Of a stretch of 64,000 bases of DNA, positions 53,254-61,875 are shown in pieces. Under the pieces are notes generated by a model. That model worked only from the letters and a program-made list of their open reading frames with translations, ran no database searches and was not told the DNA's origin. Origin of the DNA: CBDCZY01 sp965224745 (GTDB taxonomy: Bacteria > Pseudomonadota > Gammaproteobacteria > Methylococcales > Methylomonadaceae); assembly GCA_965224745.1 (NCBI GenBank), contig CBDCZY010000010.1, positions 124,001 to 188,000 on the forward strand, written 5' to 3'. Made by a program: the position numbers and the translations under genes. Numbering within the stretch: the first letter of the stretch is position 1; every line of letters starts with the position of its first letter.

Positions 53254-53517
53254 ATGTCACAAGAATTTACAAATGAATTAAAAAAGCTTTTGATCGAGGG
53301 TCTGCATTTAGACGACATAAAGCCGGACGATATAGACATTGAAGCGCCACTCTTTGGAGAAGGGTTAGGACTTGATTCAATTGATGCGCTGGAAATTGCT
53401 GTACTACTCGATAGGAATTACGGTGTACGTATTACCTCGGGTGATGATAGAAATCAAGAAATATTTTCTTCCTTACAAGCATTGACTGAATTTGTCGCAG
53501 CAAATCGAACCAAATAA
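53254..53517 (+). CDS. Acyl carrier protein
   Basis: The 87-residue helical protein carries the phosphopantetheine attachment motif GLGLDSIDALEIA (Ser about residue 43). It is a dedicated carrier rather than a clear copy of AcpP, since FGEGLGLDSIDALE with the RITSGDDRNQEIFSSLQALT helix resembles those of aryl polyene or special-lipid clusters. Its end overlaps the next gene by about 26 bases. Confidence 0.92.
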   Translation: MSQEFTNELKKLLIEGLHLDDIKPDDIDIEAPLFGEGLGLDSIDALEIAVLLDRNYGVRITSGDDRNQEIFSSLQALTEFVAANRTK

Positions 53518-54166
53518 GTTATTTAAACAAGTTAGAGCGTTATTAATCGGTCTACTTTTCCTAGTCTATCCTTTTTTGGTTTATCAAGGCATAACCGAAG
53601 GGTTTGTTTGGCTCGCGCCCGTGGTATTTTCGTTGCTGTTAGTATGGCAGGGCAGGCAAGTTCGAGATAAGTCGATTGCAATCAAGAAATATGGTTATGC
53701 GCTATTGCTGATAGCATGCTCAATTGTTTTACCCTCACTGACAGCCAAGTTAATTCCCATTGCAACCCATATCACGTTAGCGTTATTCTTTGGACGAACC
53801 TTGTTGGTAGGTCCACCCTTGATTGAACGCTTTGTGAGATTGCAATTCTCAGATTTTCCGCCGGGCGTAGTTGAGTATTGTCGAAATTTAACCGTATTAT
53901 GGACCGTTTTTTTTATTTTTAACACGCTGGCTTGCATTGCTTTGGCGTTGTGGGCGCCAGCAATCTGGTGGACGTTGTACAACGGAGTCGTTATAACCGT
54001 TGTGACGATCTTATTGCTGATTGGCGAATACATTTGGCGCCATTATCGTTTTCCTGATCTGGATATACCTTCTGCCCGATCATCTGCTGAAGCAATGATC
54101 AAGCATGGTAGGGAAATTTGGTTGGATGTTCAAGGTAATTCGCAGTCCGTGAAATCTGTTGACTAA
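53492..54166 (+). CDS. COG4648-like membrane protein
   Basis: This 224-residue protein has about five or six membrane segments (LIGLLFLVYPFLVYQGI, APVVFSLLLVWQ, YALLLIACSIVLPSL, ITLALFFGRTLLVGPPLIE, TVLWTVFFIFNTLACIALAL, VVITVVTILLLIGEYIW). The GPPLIERFVRLQFSDFPPG block matches the COG4648 family, often encoded with acyl carrier proteins in aryl polyene or fatty-acid-like clusters. The start is TTG 53492, overlapping the acyl carrier protein gene; a later start cannot be excluded. No ketosynthase, thioesterase or AMP-ligase of such a cluster is adjacent. The downstream side carries a MITE-B. Confidence 0.72.
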   Translation: MSQQIEPNKLFKQVRALLIGLLFLVYPFLVYQGITEGFVWLAPVVFSLLLVWQGRQVRDKSIAIKKYGYALLLIACSIVLPSLTAKLIPIATHITLALFFGRTLLVGPPLIERFVRLQFSDFPPGVVEYCRNLTVLWTVFFIFNTLACIALALWAPAIWWTLYNGVVITVVTILLLIGEYIWRHYRFPDLDIPSARSSAEAMIKHGREIWLDVQGNSQSVKSVD

Positions 54167-54343
54167 AAACTGAGACTGCTTTTTCGCATTAAGTAACGTG
54201 CATGAAATAATTTGAACAACTAACTTGTTCCCCCCCGTCTTCCGCCTTGTAATAAATAAACGGATTCGCTTTATGCAATACTTTTCGTTCGACATGTTTT
54301 GCAGACAGTTTGAAGATAAATGCTGGTAGCAATGGACATATAC

Positions 54344-54497
54344 TTCACACGGCCACGGATGCGGATTTCTATCGGTCGATTTTTGCCGATAGACTGCGTT
54401 ACTGAAACAGTTGCGTAGCCCGCTATGCGCCTATTTCAGAGCCTTGCTCTCGACAACAATCAACTCGCTATAAATTCCGTATCCCTGGCCGCGTGAA
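54344..54497. repeat. MITE-B, complete copy
   Basis: Imperfect terminal inverted repeats of about 25 bases (TTCACACGGCCACGGATGCG and, complemented, TTCACGCGGCCAGGGATACG) flank a core. It includes GAAACAGTTGCGTAGCCCGC and CTATGCGCCTATTTC, nearly the same palindrome as in MITE-A. The terminal repeats differ from those of MITE-A, so the families share a core but not ends. Confidence 0.75.
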
Positions 54498-54555
54498 GTA
54501 TAATGCCTAACTTGCCAATGTATAGAATTAATAATCAAACGGAGCACCCAAATAC

Positions 54556-55653
54556 ATGATACCCATGGTCAATCTGAAAGCGGAATATGCAGATATCAAA
54601 GATGAAATAGAGCAAAGTCTGCATAGTGTTTTGGATAGCGCCGCTTTTATTTTAGGTCCGAACGTACAAGCGTTTGAAAAGGAAGCAGCTAGTTATTTGG
54701 GGGTAAAACATTGTATCGGCGTAGCTTCTGGAACAGATGCATTGCATCTTGCGCTTAAAGCAGCTGGAATTGGCCCCGGAGATGAAGTTATTACGACTGC
54801 TTTTACTTTTATCGCAACAGCTGAAGCAATTTGTTATGTTGGAGCTAAACCAGTATTTGTAGACATAGAAGCCGACACCTTTAATATTTCGGCGAAAGCT
54901 ATCGAGCGAGCCATCACTGAAAAAACTAAAGCGGTTATGCCGGTGCATTTATTCGGCCAGCCTACCGATATTCCTGCAATCAAAAAAATCTGTGATCGGT
55001 ATCAACTGCAAATCATAGAAGATTGCGCTCAGTCTTTTGGTGCTAGTATTGATGGACAAAAAACCGGCAGCCTGGGTTTGGCGGGCGGTTTTAGTTTTTT
55101 CCCCAGCAAAAATCTAGGTTGTTTTGGTGATGGAGGCTTGGTTACTACCTCGTCAGATGAATTGGCAGATCAAGTAAAAATGTTACGCAACCATGGTTCA
55201 AAAGTTCGTTATTATCACGATGTTATAGGCTACAACAGTCGACTTGACGAGATGCAGGCAGCGATATTAAGAGTCAAGTTAAAACGTATCGATGAAAGTA
55301 ATAAAAAGCGTAGAGGGTGTGCCCACCTTTATTCTGAGCTGATGGCGGATTTGCCGGTTAAAACACCGTTTGAGGATGGAATTGGTTCCCATGTTTACCA
55401 CCAATACACATTGCTTTCTAAACAACGAGATCAAATCATCAAAAATTTACAGTCCAAGCAAATTGGTTGTGCTGTCTACTATCCCGTTCCATTACACCAG
55501 CAAAAAGCGTTCATCGACCAGGATAAAAAAATACATTTACCTTTCACCGAACAAGTTGCCGAGCAGTGTTTTTCACTCCCAATCTGCCCTGCGATAAAGG
55601 AAAACGAAATACAGACCATTGTGGATGTCATCAATCAAACCCTCACCGATTAA
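54556..55653 (+). CDS. DegT/DnrJ/EryC1-family PLP-dependent aminotransferase
   Basis: The 365-residue enzyme transfers an amino group to a nucleotide-linked keto-sugar, giving an amino sugar for a surface polysaccharide. The PLP-binding Lys lies in GFSFFPSKNLGCFGDGGL (about 190), the phosphate-side motif in CIGVASGTDALHLALKAAGI and IIEDCAQSFGASIDGQKTGS (Asp/Gln pair about 157-160). Length fits. It overlaps the start of lpxB by about 29 bases, so both are read together. The sugar substrate cannot be told from sequence. Confidence 0.93.
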   Translation: MIPMVNLKAEYADIKDEIEQSLHSVLDSAAFILGPNVQAFEKEAASYLGVKHCIGVASGTDALHLALKAAGIGPGDEVITTAFTFIATAEAICYVGAKPVFVDIEADTFNISAKAIERAITEKTKAVMPVHLFGQPTDIPAIKKICDRYQLQIIEDCAQSFGASIDGQKTGSLGLAGGFSFFPSKNLGCFGDGGLVTTSSDELADQVKMLRNHGSKVRYYHDVIGYNSRLDEMQAAILRVKLKRIDESNKKRRGCAHLYSELMADLPVKTPFEDGIGSHVYHQYTLLSKQRDQIIKNLQSKQIGCAVYYPVPLHQQKAFIDQDKKIHLPFTEQVAEQCFSLPICPAIKENEIQTIVDVINQTLTD

Positions 55654-56797
55654 GCAAAATTTTACGGTTATGCTGGTTGCCGGAGAAATGTCTGGCGACC
55701 GTCATGGAGCCAACCTGTTTAAGGCATTGCAAAAACGCTGTCCTCAAATAATTGGGATGGGCATGGGGGGTAAACACATGGCGCAAGCCGGTATTGATAT
55801 TCGTTATGATTCTTCAAATATTGGCGTGATTGGTGTGGTCGAAGTGCTCAAACACTATGCAGAAATAAAAAGAGCATTAAGGAAAATGCACAACATCGCA
55901 TGCCAGGAAAAGCCGGATTTGCTCATTTGTATTGATTATAAAGAATTCAACTTCAAGTTGGCTCGCGCAGCTAAAAGATGTGGCGTTAAAGTCTTGTTTT
56001 ATGTGAGCCCACAAGTCTGGGCCTGGCGTCCAGGGAGAGTTAAAAAATATGGTCAGGTTATTGATGCGATGGCGGTGATTTTTCCTTTCGAAACGAAATA
56101 TTACGAGAAAGAAAATATCCCTGTGCGGTATGTGGGTCATCCTTCGGTAGACAAGGTTAAGCCGACACATCAAAAAAGCAAGGCATTTGAATTATTTTCG
56201 CTTGACCCGGATCGTCCGGTGATAGGATTGCTGCCCGGTAGTCGTCAAAATGAGATTAAACGACTGCTGCCAATCATGTTGTCCGCAGCAGAAAAAGTTG
56301 TTTCACAGGATCTTAAAATACAATTTATCTTACCTCAAGCAGATTCGATTAGTGATGAATTGTTAGCTCGCTACCTATCTCAATCTTCCGTAAAGGTTAC
56401 CGTCATTAAGCAACAACCTTATGATGTAATTCAATGTTGCGAAGCTATTTTGACTTGTTCTGGGACAGCGACATTGGAAATAGCATTAATGGGCATTCCA
56501 ATGGTCATTTGCTATCGGTTATCTGTTTTAACTTATTGGCTGGGACGATTGCTTGTCAAGATACCTTTCATCGGTCTGCCCAATATTATCGCAGGCGAAA
56601 AAATCGTCCAGGAATACGTGCAACAAGATGCTACGTCAGAAAACTTAGCTCAAGAATGTCTTAGATTGTTAGAAGATAAAAAATATTATCAACGTGTTAA
56701 AAAATCATTATTGGATGTAAAAAAGCGGGTAGGGAATGGCGGTGGTTCCGCAAATCTTGCTGCCTGGGTAGAAGACATTTTAAGTGAACCAAACTGA
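55625..56797 (+). CDS. lpxB: Lipid-A-disaccharide synthase
   Basis: The GT19 enzyme of about 390 residues joins UDP-2,3-diacylglucosamine and lipid X in lipid A synthesis at the inner membrane. Motifs: VMLVAGEMSGDRHGANLF (about 16-33), GMGGKHMAQAGIDIRYD, YVSPQVWAWRPGRVKKYGQV, YVGHPSVD, GLLPGSRQNEIKRLLPIML and AILTCSGTATLEIALMGIPM. The start is uncertain: ATG 55625 inside the aminotransferase gene is chosen, but ATG 55670 just before VAGEMSG is possible. It is not in the usual lpxD-fabZ-lpxA-lpxB cluster. Its coupling to a sugar aminotransferase is unusual. Confidence 0.93.
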   Translation: MSSIKPSPIKQNFTVMLVAGEMSGDRHGANLFKALQKRCPQIIGMGMGGKHMAQAGIDIRYDSSNIGVIGVVEVLKHYAEIKRALRKMHNIACQEKPDLLICIDYKEFNFKLARAAKRCGVKVLFYVSPQVWAWRPGRVKKYGQVIDAMAVIFPFETKYYEKENIPVRYVGHPSVDKVKPTHQKSKAFELFSLDPDRPVIGLLPGSRQNEIKRLLPIMLSAAEKVVSQDLKIQFILPQADSISDELLARYLSQSSVKVTVIKQQPYDVIQCCEAILTCSGTATLEIALMGIPMVICYRLSVLTYWLGRLLVKIPFIGLPNIIAGEKIVQEYVQQDATSENLAQECLRLLEDKKYYQRVKKSLLDVKKRVGNGGGSANLAAWVEDILSEPN

Positions 56798-57263
56798 AGG
56801 AGTTATTGTTTTATAATTTAGTTCGAATGTGACTTGAAACATGTGACTCGGAACAGCTTTACAAGTTGTCATACTCTAACTACGATACTTTGATAGTCCT
56901 CCTGTTGCTTGTTTTCTATTTTGTAAATACCCCCTGTCAATAATGAAAGCCATCTTGTTGGATACCGATTAAATGGCAAGAATTTAACGAGATAATAATG
57001 AAATGATCCTTACAGCAAGCAAGTACTTTTGAGTAACAATGTTTCAGTAATGTTTTAATATTTAAACTGTTTTTGCTACTTGACAGCACAAAGAATCTCA
57101 GCCATTATCAAAAAATCCGTCTGCCGATTTATGTCCTTTAAGAACAAGCTTAGGAGCGGATTTTGTTAAATCCTCACTCCTTAATGCCATTCGAACTGAA
57201 AATTGGAGCACGGACTTCTCAATTCAATAAAACAATTAATCATAATTTAGTAGGAGGTAGAAG
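56798..57263. other. Intergenic region with a MITE-A scar
   Basis: About 465 bases without a supported gene. At 57151-57183 the sequence TAGGAGCGGATTT joins AAATCCTCACTCCTTA, two terminal repeats of MITE-A with the middle deleted. The last bases hold a strong site, TAGGAGGTAGAAG, before the puuD start. No terminator for lpxB was recognised. Confidence 0.6.
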
Positions 57264-57965
57264 ATGGATATCATTACGACTCAAACGGGGCTGGAAATGC
57301 TGTTCCGATGGGGACATTTCCTCGCGGGGATTACCTGGATTGGTCTGCTGTATTATTTTAATTTCATACAAGGGGAATATTTTAAAGAAGCTGATGCCGG
57401 GGCGAAATCTGATGCCGTGCAAAAACTGGTGCCGCGAGCTTTATGGTGGTTTCGGTGGGGAGCACTGTTTACATTTGTCACTGGTTTGGCAATTTTAGCC
57501 ATACGTGGAAGTGGTTGGTCTGTTGACATCTACATCGGTGCATTATTAGGAACCTTCATGTTTCTAAACGTATGGTTGATCATTTGGCCTAATCAAAAGA
57601 TCGTCATCGAGTCTACTGAAAAAGCGGCAAAAGGGGGTGCTGCACTTCCTGCAGCAGCAGATGCAGCCGCTCAAGCCGCATTAGCTTCACGTACTAACAC
57701 CTTGTTCTCGTTGCCAATGTTGTTTTTCATGGGTGCTTCCGCTCATTACCCTCACTTTGATGCCAGCGCACTCAGCGTTGTTTTGGTTTTAGTATTAATC
57801 ATCGTGTTGGAATACAACGCTTGCAGAAAAGCGCTTGCAAAGTTTAGTTTTGCTGAAAAACTACCCGCTGCAAATTATATGGGTCCATTAGCTTCTGTTA
57901 AAGGTGTTATCCATAGCGGTCTTGGATTATCAGTGCTATTTGTTTTGATCCTTGATTTGCTATGA
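57264..57965 (+). CDS. puuD: Urate hydroxylase PuuD-like membrane protein (short form)
   Basis: This 233-residue membrane protein has several hydrophobic segments and the motifs MLFRWGHFLAGITWIGLLYY and ALWWFRWGALFTFVTGLAIL of the PuuD family. Family members oxidise urate in the membrane and typically carry a C-terminal cytochrome c domain. This one ends after LSVLFVLILDLL without any C-x2-C-H, so it is only the membrane part. AGGAGG lies five bases before the start and a terminator follows, so it is a single-gene unit. No other purine-degradation gene is near; a different role is possible. Confidence 0.8.
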   Translation: MDIITTQTGLEMLFRWGHFLAGITWIGLLYYFNFIQGEYFKEADAGAKSDAVQKLVPRALWWFRWGALFTFVTGLAILAIRGSGWSVDIYIGALLGTFMFLNVWLIIWPNQKIVIESTEKAAKGGAALPAAADAAAQAALASRTNTLFSLPMLFFMGASAHYPHFDASALSVVLVLVLIIVLEYNACRKALAKFSFAEKLPAANYMGPLASVKGVIHSGLGLSVLFVLILDLL

Positions 57966-57994
57966 TCGATTATTGATATTTTTGTAAAAAAATA

Positions 57995-58035
57995 GTTGAT
58001 CCTGTTATACACCCACTATGACAGGATCAACTTTT
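57995..58035 (+). terminator. Terminator after puuD
   Basis: GTTGATCCTGT (57995-58005), a 15-base loop, ACAGGATCAAC (58021-58031) then TTTT. The stem is 11 bp and perfect, preceded by seven A, so it could work in both directions. It starts 30 bases after the stop codon. Confidence 0.83.
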
Positions 58036-58079
58036 ACAAGATGATTGGTTCTTTCCAAACTTTTATCAAATAGCACAAG

Positions 58080-58285
58080 GATTTTTCTACAGCTCATAGC
58101 TCGTAGAGCGTAAAAGTGATAACGCATTCCGCCATTCAACGCCAACCATTCAGGCTAATGTCGGATTACGCTATCACTCATCCAGCCTACAGATGCGTCT
58201 TACGGGTTACGATTTATCCGTCTTACGCGTTACGTGTTAAGTGTTCCCACGCAGAGCGTGGGAACGATAAAAGTGGAGAGAATAC
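58080..58285. repeat. Dispersed repeat tract with a perfect hairpin
   Basis: GATTACGCTATCACTCATCC-type sequence, then repeated TTACG words (TCTTACGGGTTACGATTTAT), then GTTCCCACGC-AGA-GCGTGGGAAC at 58243-58265, a perfect 10-bp hairpin seen in many gammaproteobacterial genomes. It lies at the end of the RTX-repeat gene on the minus strand and may act in its termination. Confidence 0.6.
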
Positions 58286-58286
58286 T

Positions 58287-61010
58287 TTACTGAGTAGGTT
58301 CACCAATTACACAGCGAACACCCCACGCATAAAAGATTTTATCAAAGGTTTGTATTTCTCCTGGTTGGGAAGAACTATGAACAAAACCGTGAGCGTTATC
58401 CGAATTGTCCGGAGATTCACTAGCGAGCCAATATACTCCTGTTGTTCCATCAGTGGGGCCGCCGAAGAATTTATTATCCCAAAAAGGTACAGCGTTGATC
58501 ATATCTAATAAATAGGCTTCTGTTGGTAATTTCCAGACACCGGGTCCGTGCCCATCAAGTACTAAGTCTTCACAGTAACTTATTGCATCAGACCAATTCA
58601 TCATGTTCGTAGAAACAGCAATGTCATCTTGCCATATAGGAATGGGAGGAAGTTCAAGGGGTACACTAAAATTCTCGTTAGGCTCTGGTGTAAAGCACTG
58701 TTCCTTAGTAGTACCCTTAGTTCCATCGTCAAAAATAATTTCCGCCCAAAAACAGGTTTCTACATTACTTGCTACTATCAGAGGTGGAGAGGTCTCATTA
58801 ACGTCAAAATATCCACCGTCTAAACGATTTATAGATCTTGCATAGACAACAGCCGAGCCTATCATACCTTGCGTATCTACAACGGTAACAGTTGCCATAG
58901 CTGGGTTAGTAGTCTCTAGGTCGTTATTCCACCAAGTAAAATGTGCAACAGTGGCTTGAACTACAAGACCGGTTGGTGAGTCAGCAGAGCTAATAACCAC
59001 GCCAGATTCTTCCTGAATCCAAATGCCCGTTAATTCATCCAAATACCACACAGGGAAACTATCACCAACCGCGAAGTCATTCCCTGGCAGATTCTGTGTT
59101 ATGAAGAGCGGTATATCGATATCGGCAGTCTGACCTTCCGCAAGTTTCACTTTTTCACCCGTACCTTCAAGTGTCAAATCAAATTCAACCACACCATAAG
59201 TCTCTATCGGTGATTCTGTGGTTTTGCCTTCGGCAACACCTGAAAACTCACCAGGAAAGGTTTCAAGACCGGCTGTAGTGGAAATATCTACCGGTGTAAT
59301 AGTTACAACGATTTTGTCATTATCGTTGAGCGGGTTTCCTGCTTGATCAACAAAACTGCCTCCCGTAATGGTAATATTAGCTCCATCTGTACCTGTGACC
59401 GTTCCTCCTGTTGATGCGTTTACAGTTTGGGCTTCACCTTGGGCAATCATCATGACATCAATGTCTACCCTGCCGTTCTCTAAGGCGGGTGCTATTACTG
59501 GTAAAACTTGAGTCGCAAAACCATCTGCATCAAATTTCAACGTCACTTCTTCTTCAGTGGCTAAAAATATTTCAAAACTGCCGTCCATATTTGCGGTAAT
59601 CGGAGTTTCATCATCTGGAAAGGAAAAAGGTTCTCCATTTTTAAAGGCAGAGATCAATACATCAGGTACAGCTGATCCGTCTGCTGCAAAAATACGACCC
59701 GACACAATGGATTGAGACATCATGATAGGGGGGTCTATATCTTTCTCACACGATGAAAGAATGCCATTTGCACAAGCATCCATGCCCGGCCCACCACTAA
59801 TTTTGTCCTCACCGTCATTGCCGTCAATTTCGTCATTGCCAGCGCCACCAAAAATTTGATCGTCTCCAGCGCCGCCGGTAACCATATCGGCCCCACCGCT
59901 ACTAAAAATCCGATCATTGCCGGGACCGCCGATGAGTTGATCATCTCCTCCGCGTCCAAAGATAAGGTCATTACCCTCACCACCGTCGATGCAGTCGTTA
60001 CCACCGAATCCTAAAATGGTATCGTTGCCACCAAGACCAATGATGACATCGTCACCAGGGGTGCCTCTCAGAAAATCTTTCCCTTCAGTTCCCATGATGG
60101 GGTTGACACCTGGAGTGTCGGGGTCGCAAGTTTTCGGAGGCGGTGGTGATGGTAACGATTTTACTGTGCAAGAGGCACTAAGGTCAGAGCCATCATGTTC
60201 AATTGTAATCAGATGCGTGCCTTCTGGTGTATTAGCAGGTATTGGTAGTTGTATTGTTCCTTCGCCATTGGTCTCGGCAAACACTTCGTCCAGGACCTGT
60301 TCCTCTCCCAAAAAGGCAAGAATTTCCTGGTCAGGCTCTAAACCTTTGTAGGTGACTTGCACTGTTTCTCCAGGAATAACGCCGCCCTGAGCTTCGCATT
60401 GAGAGAATCTGAGTTCCAGGAATGCATCGTCTACAAAACCTCCATTGGGGATCGTCCCGTTGACAAATGCAACTTCAATATCGATACTTCTCGTACCCAG
60501 CGGAATTGCAACTGGCTTGCTGAGTCCAACATTTGCTTCTTGCCATAGGTCTGAATCGCCATTAAGTGGACTGATGGCGGTGATACCTTCTTGCAAAGGC
60601 TGTAAGCGCGTAGCTGTATTTCGGATACTGAGCGTTGCAATGCATGCTCCGGTGGGGCAATTGTAGAATGCTCGTGCAACTGCTGATACCATTCCTGAAT
60701 CGATCTCGTTTGCGTAGTCGCTGACGTTAATTGACTGTCTCACTTGGGATACGTTGAGACCAGTTTCGTTGAGTTGCAGCATTCCATCGGGAGACTGCGG
60801 AGTGATCCCTTCTACTGTACCGATGGCAATCTGAGCGGCTTCATCTTTCCACTGGTCTGGGACGCTGGATCCAAACGGAGCAAGTATGGTGCTCGATGGA
60901 AAATCTGTGTCAGATAGGAGATTTCCCGTGGGTGGTTCCGCCATGGTGGTGGTCGATACCAAAATCATGGCGGCAACTAACATACTACCTATTAAAGTTC
61001 CTTTGTTCAT
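58287..61010 (-). CDS. Large secreted RTX-repeat protein with DUF1566-like end
   Basis: The ATG at 61010 has GAGG eight bases upstream and begins a signal peptide (about 1-25). The product of about 907 residues has a beta-rich N-terminal domain (to about 200), an IPGETVQVTYKGLEPDQE domain, and seven or so nonapeptide RTX repeats (about 315-420; GNDTILGFGGNDCIDGGEGN, GGPGNDRIFSSGG). A carboxypeptidase-regulatory-like fold (GRIFAADGSAVPDVLISAFK) follows, then further Ig-like parts and a C-terminal DUF1566/Lcl-type domain (WKLPTEAYLLDMINAVPFWD, GVYWLASESP). RTX units bind calcium outside the cell. The likely role is adhesion. With an N-terminal signal peptide, export by Sec rather than type I is implied, unlike most RTX proteins. 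Confidence 0.87.
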   Translation of the reverse strand: MNKGTLIGSMLVAAMILVSTTTMAEPPTGNLLSDTDFPSSTILAPFGSSVPDQWKDEAAQIAIGTVEGITPQSPDGMLQLNETGLNVSQVRQSINVSDYANEIDSGMVSAVARAFYNCPTGACIATLSIRNTATRLQPLQEGITAISPLNGDSDLWQEANVGLSKPVAIPLGTRSIDIEVAFVNGTIPNGGFVDDAFLELRFSQCEAQGGVIPGETVQVTYKGLEPDQEILAFLGEEQVLDEVFAETNGEGTIQLPIPANTPEGTHLITIEHDGSDLSASCTVKSLPSPPPPKTCDPDTPGVNPIMGTEGKDFLRGTPGDDVIIGLGGNDTILGFGGNDCIDGGEGNDLIFGRGGDDQLIGGPGNDRIFSSGGADMVTGGAGDDQIFGGAGNDEIDGNDGEDKISGGPGMDACANGILSSCEKDIDPPIMMSQSIVSGRIFAADGSAVPDVLISAFKNGEPFSFPDDETPITANMDGSFEIFLATEEEVTLKFDADGFATQVLPVIAPALENGRVDIDVMMIAQGEAQTVNASTGGTVTGTDGANITITGGSFVDQAGNPLNDNDKIVVTITPVDISTTAGLETFPGEFSGVAEGKTTESPIETYGVVEFDLTLEGTGEKVKLAEGQTADIDIPLFITQNLPGNDFAVGDSFPVWYLDELTGIWIQEESGVVISSADSPTGLVVQATVAHFTWWNNDLETTNPAMATVTVVDTQGMIGSAVVYARSINRLDGGYFDVNETSPPLIVASNVETCFWAEIIFDDGTKGTTKEQCFTPEPNENFSVPLELPPIPIWQDDIAVSTNMMNWSDAISYCEDLVLDGHGPGVWKLPTEAYLLDMINAVPFWDNKFFGGPTDGTTGVYWLASESPDNSDNAHGFVHSSSQPGEIQTFDKIFYAWGVRCVIGEPTQ

Positions 61011-61875
61011 AACATGATCCTCTTCAATCCGTTTCAGCAATTATTTGTCTGGTCGGAGGCAGCCGAAAGCTTCGGTATGCCCACATAACCGAGCGTACGG
61101 GTCCATACATGGCTCATCATGTAAAATATACTTGGTACTAAAACCAATACAAAAGTAGGATAAAGACTAAGTATCTGTAATCAAGATGGGTTTATTGATA
61201 GACCACGATCTTTTCCGCTTAGCGGCTCAAGAAAAAAAACACCTTGAGCAACTTTGTGGCTATCGATGTTAAGAATTTTGCGGGGGTAATGTAAATATAT
61301 GGGCAGAAGATGCCGGTGTGAAAAAGCGTCCGTTTTGGAAAGATAATACTAGTAACTTGCTAGCGTTTTTCATTTGCAATTCTCCTTATCTATTGCTCAA
61401 ATAAATTATTCTAGGTATAGCTACGATATATATTGTTTAGCGTACCGTGGATGTTGAAAACCTTAACATTTGTTTACCACGTAGCCTTGAAAAACCATAG
61501 CAACCTAAACCTAATAGACGCCCAGCTAAATTTGTTAGCAGGTAAAGCCAGCATATACCCAAGAATAAACCATTGTTGAGATCTAGTTCACGTTTTCGCT
61601 TTACGTTTTATTAGGTGGAGCAATTATTCAATAAAAAAAATATAGGGGTCAAGAACTGATTTAATACCTTTAAAAAATATTTTGATCCTAAATTCTACCC
61701 TAGCAGGGCGATGTTAGCTTTGGCGCTACGGGTTTATCTTAATGACGAATCAAATCTCTTTCGATCAAAGGTGCGAATACTCCAACAACCAATCAAGGCA
61801 AAAAAGATAACCATCATCGCTGTAAAAACATGCTTGCCGATTATTACCTTGTATTACATAAGTGCCCTTTTTCTA
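61011..61875. other. Intergenic region without a supported gene
   Basis: About 860 bases lie between two minus-strand genes. The frame at 61711-61911 (plus) has a hydrophobic end but no ribosome site, overlaps the cytochrome gene and shows no family pattern, so it is not called. The rest shows no IS, RNA or repeat signature. The promoter of the RTX gene should lie in the first 150 bases. Confidence 0.5.

Noticed and set aside
58116..58508. 130-codon plus-strand frame
   Set aside because: It runs through the dispersed repeat tract and the complement of the RTX gene end.
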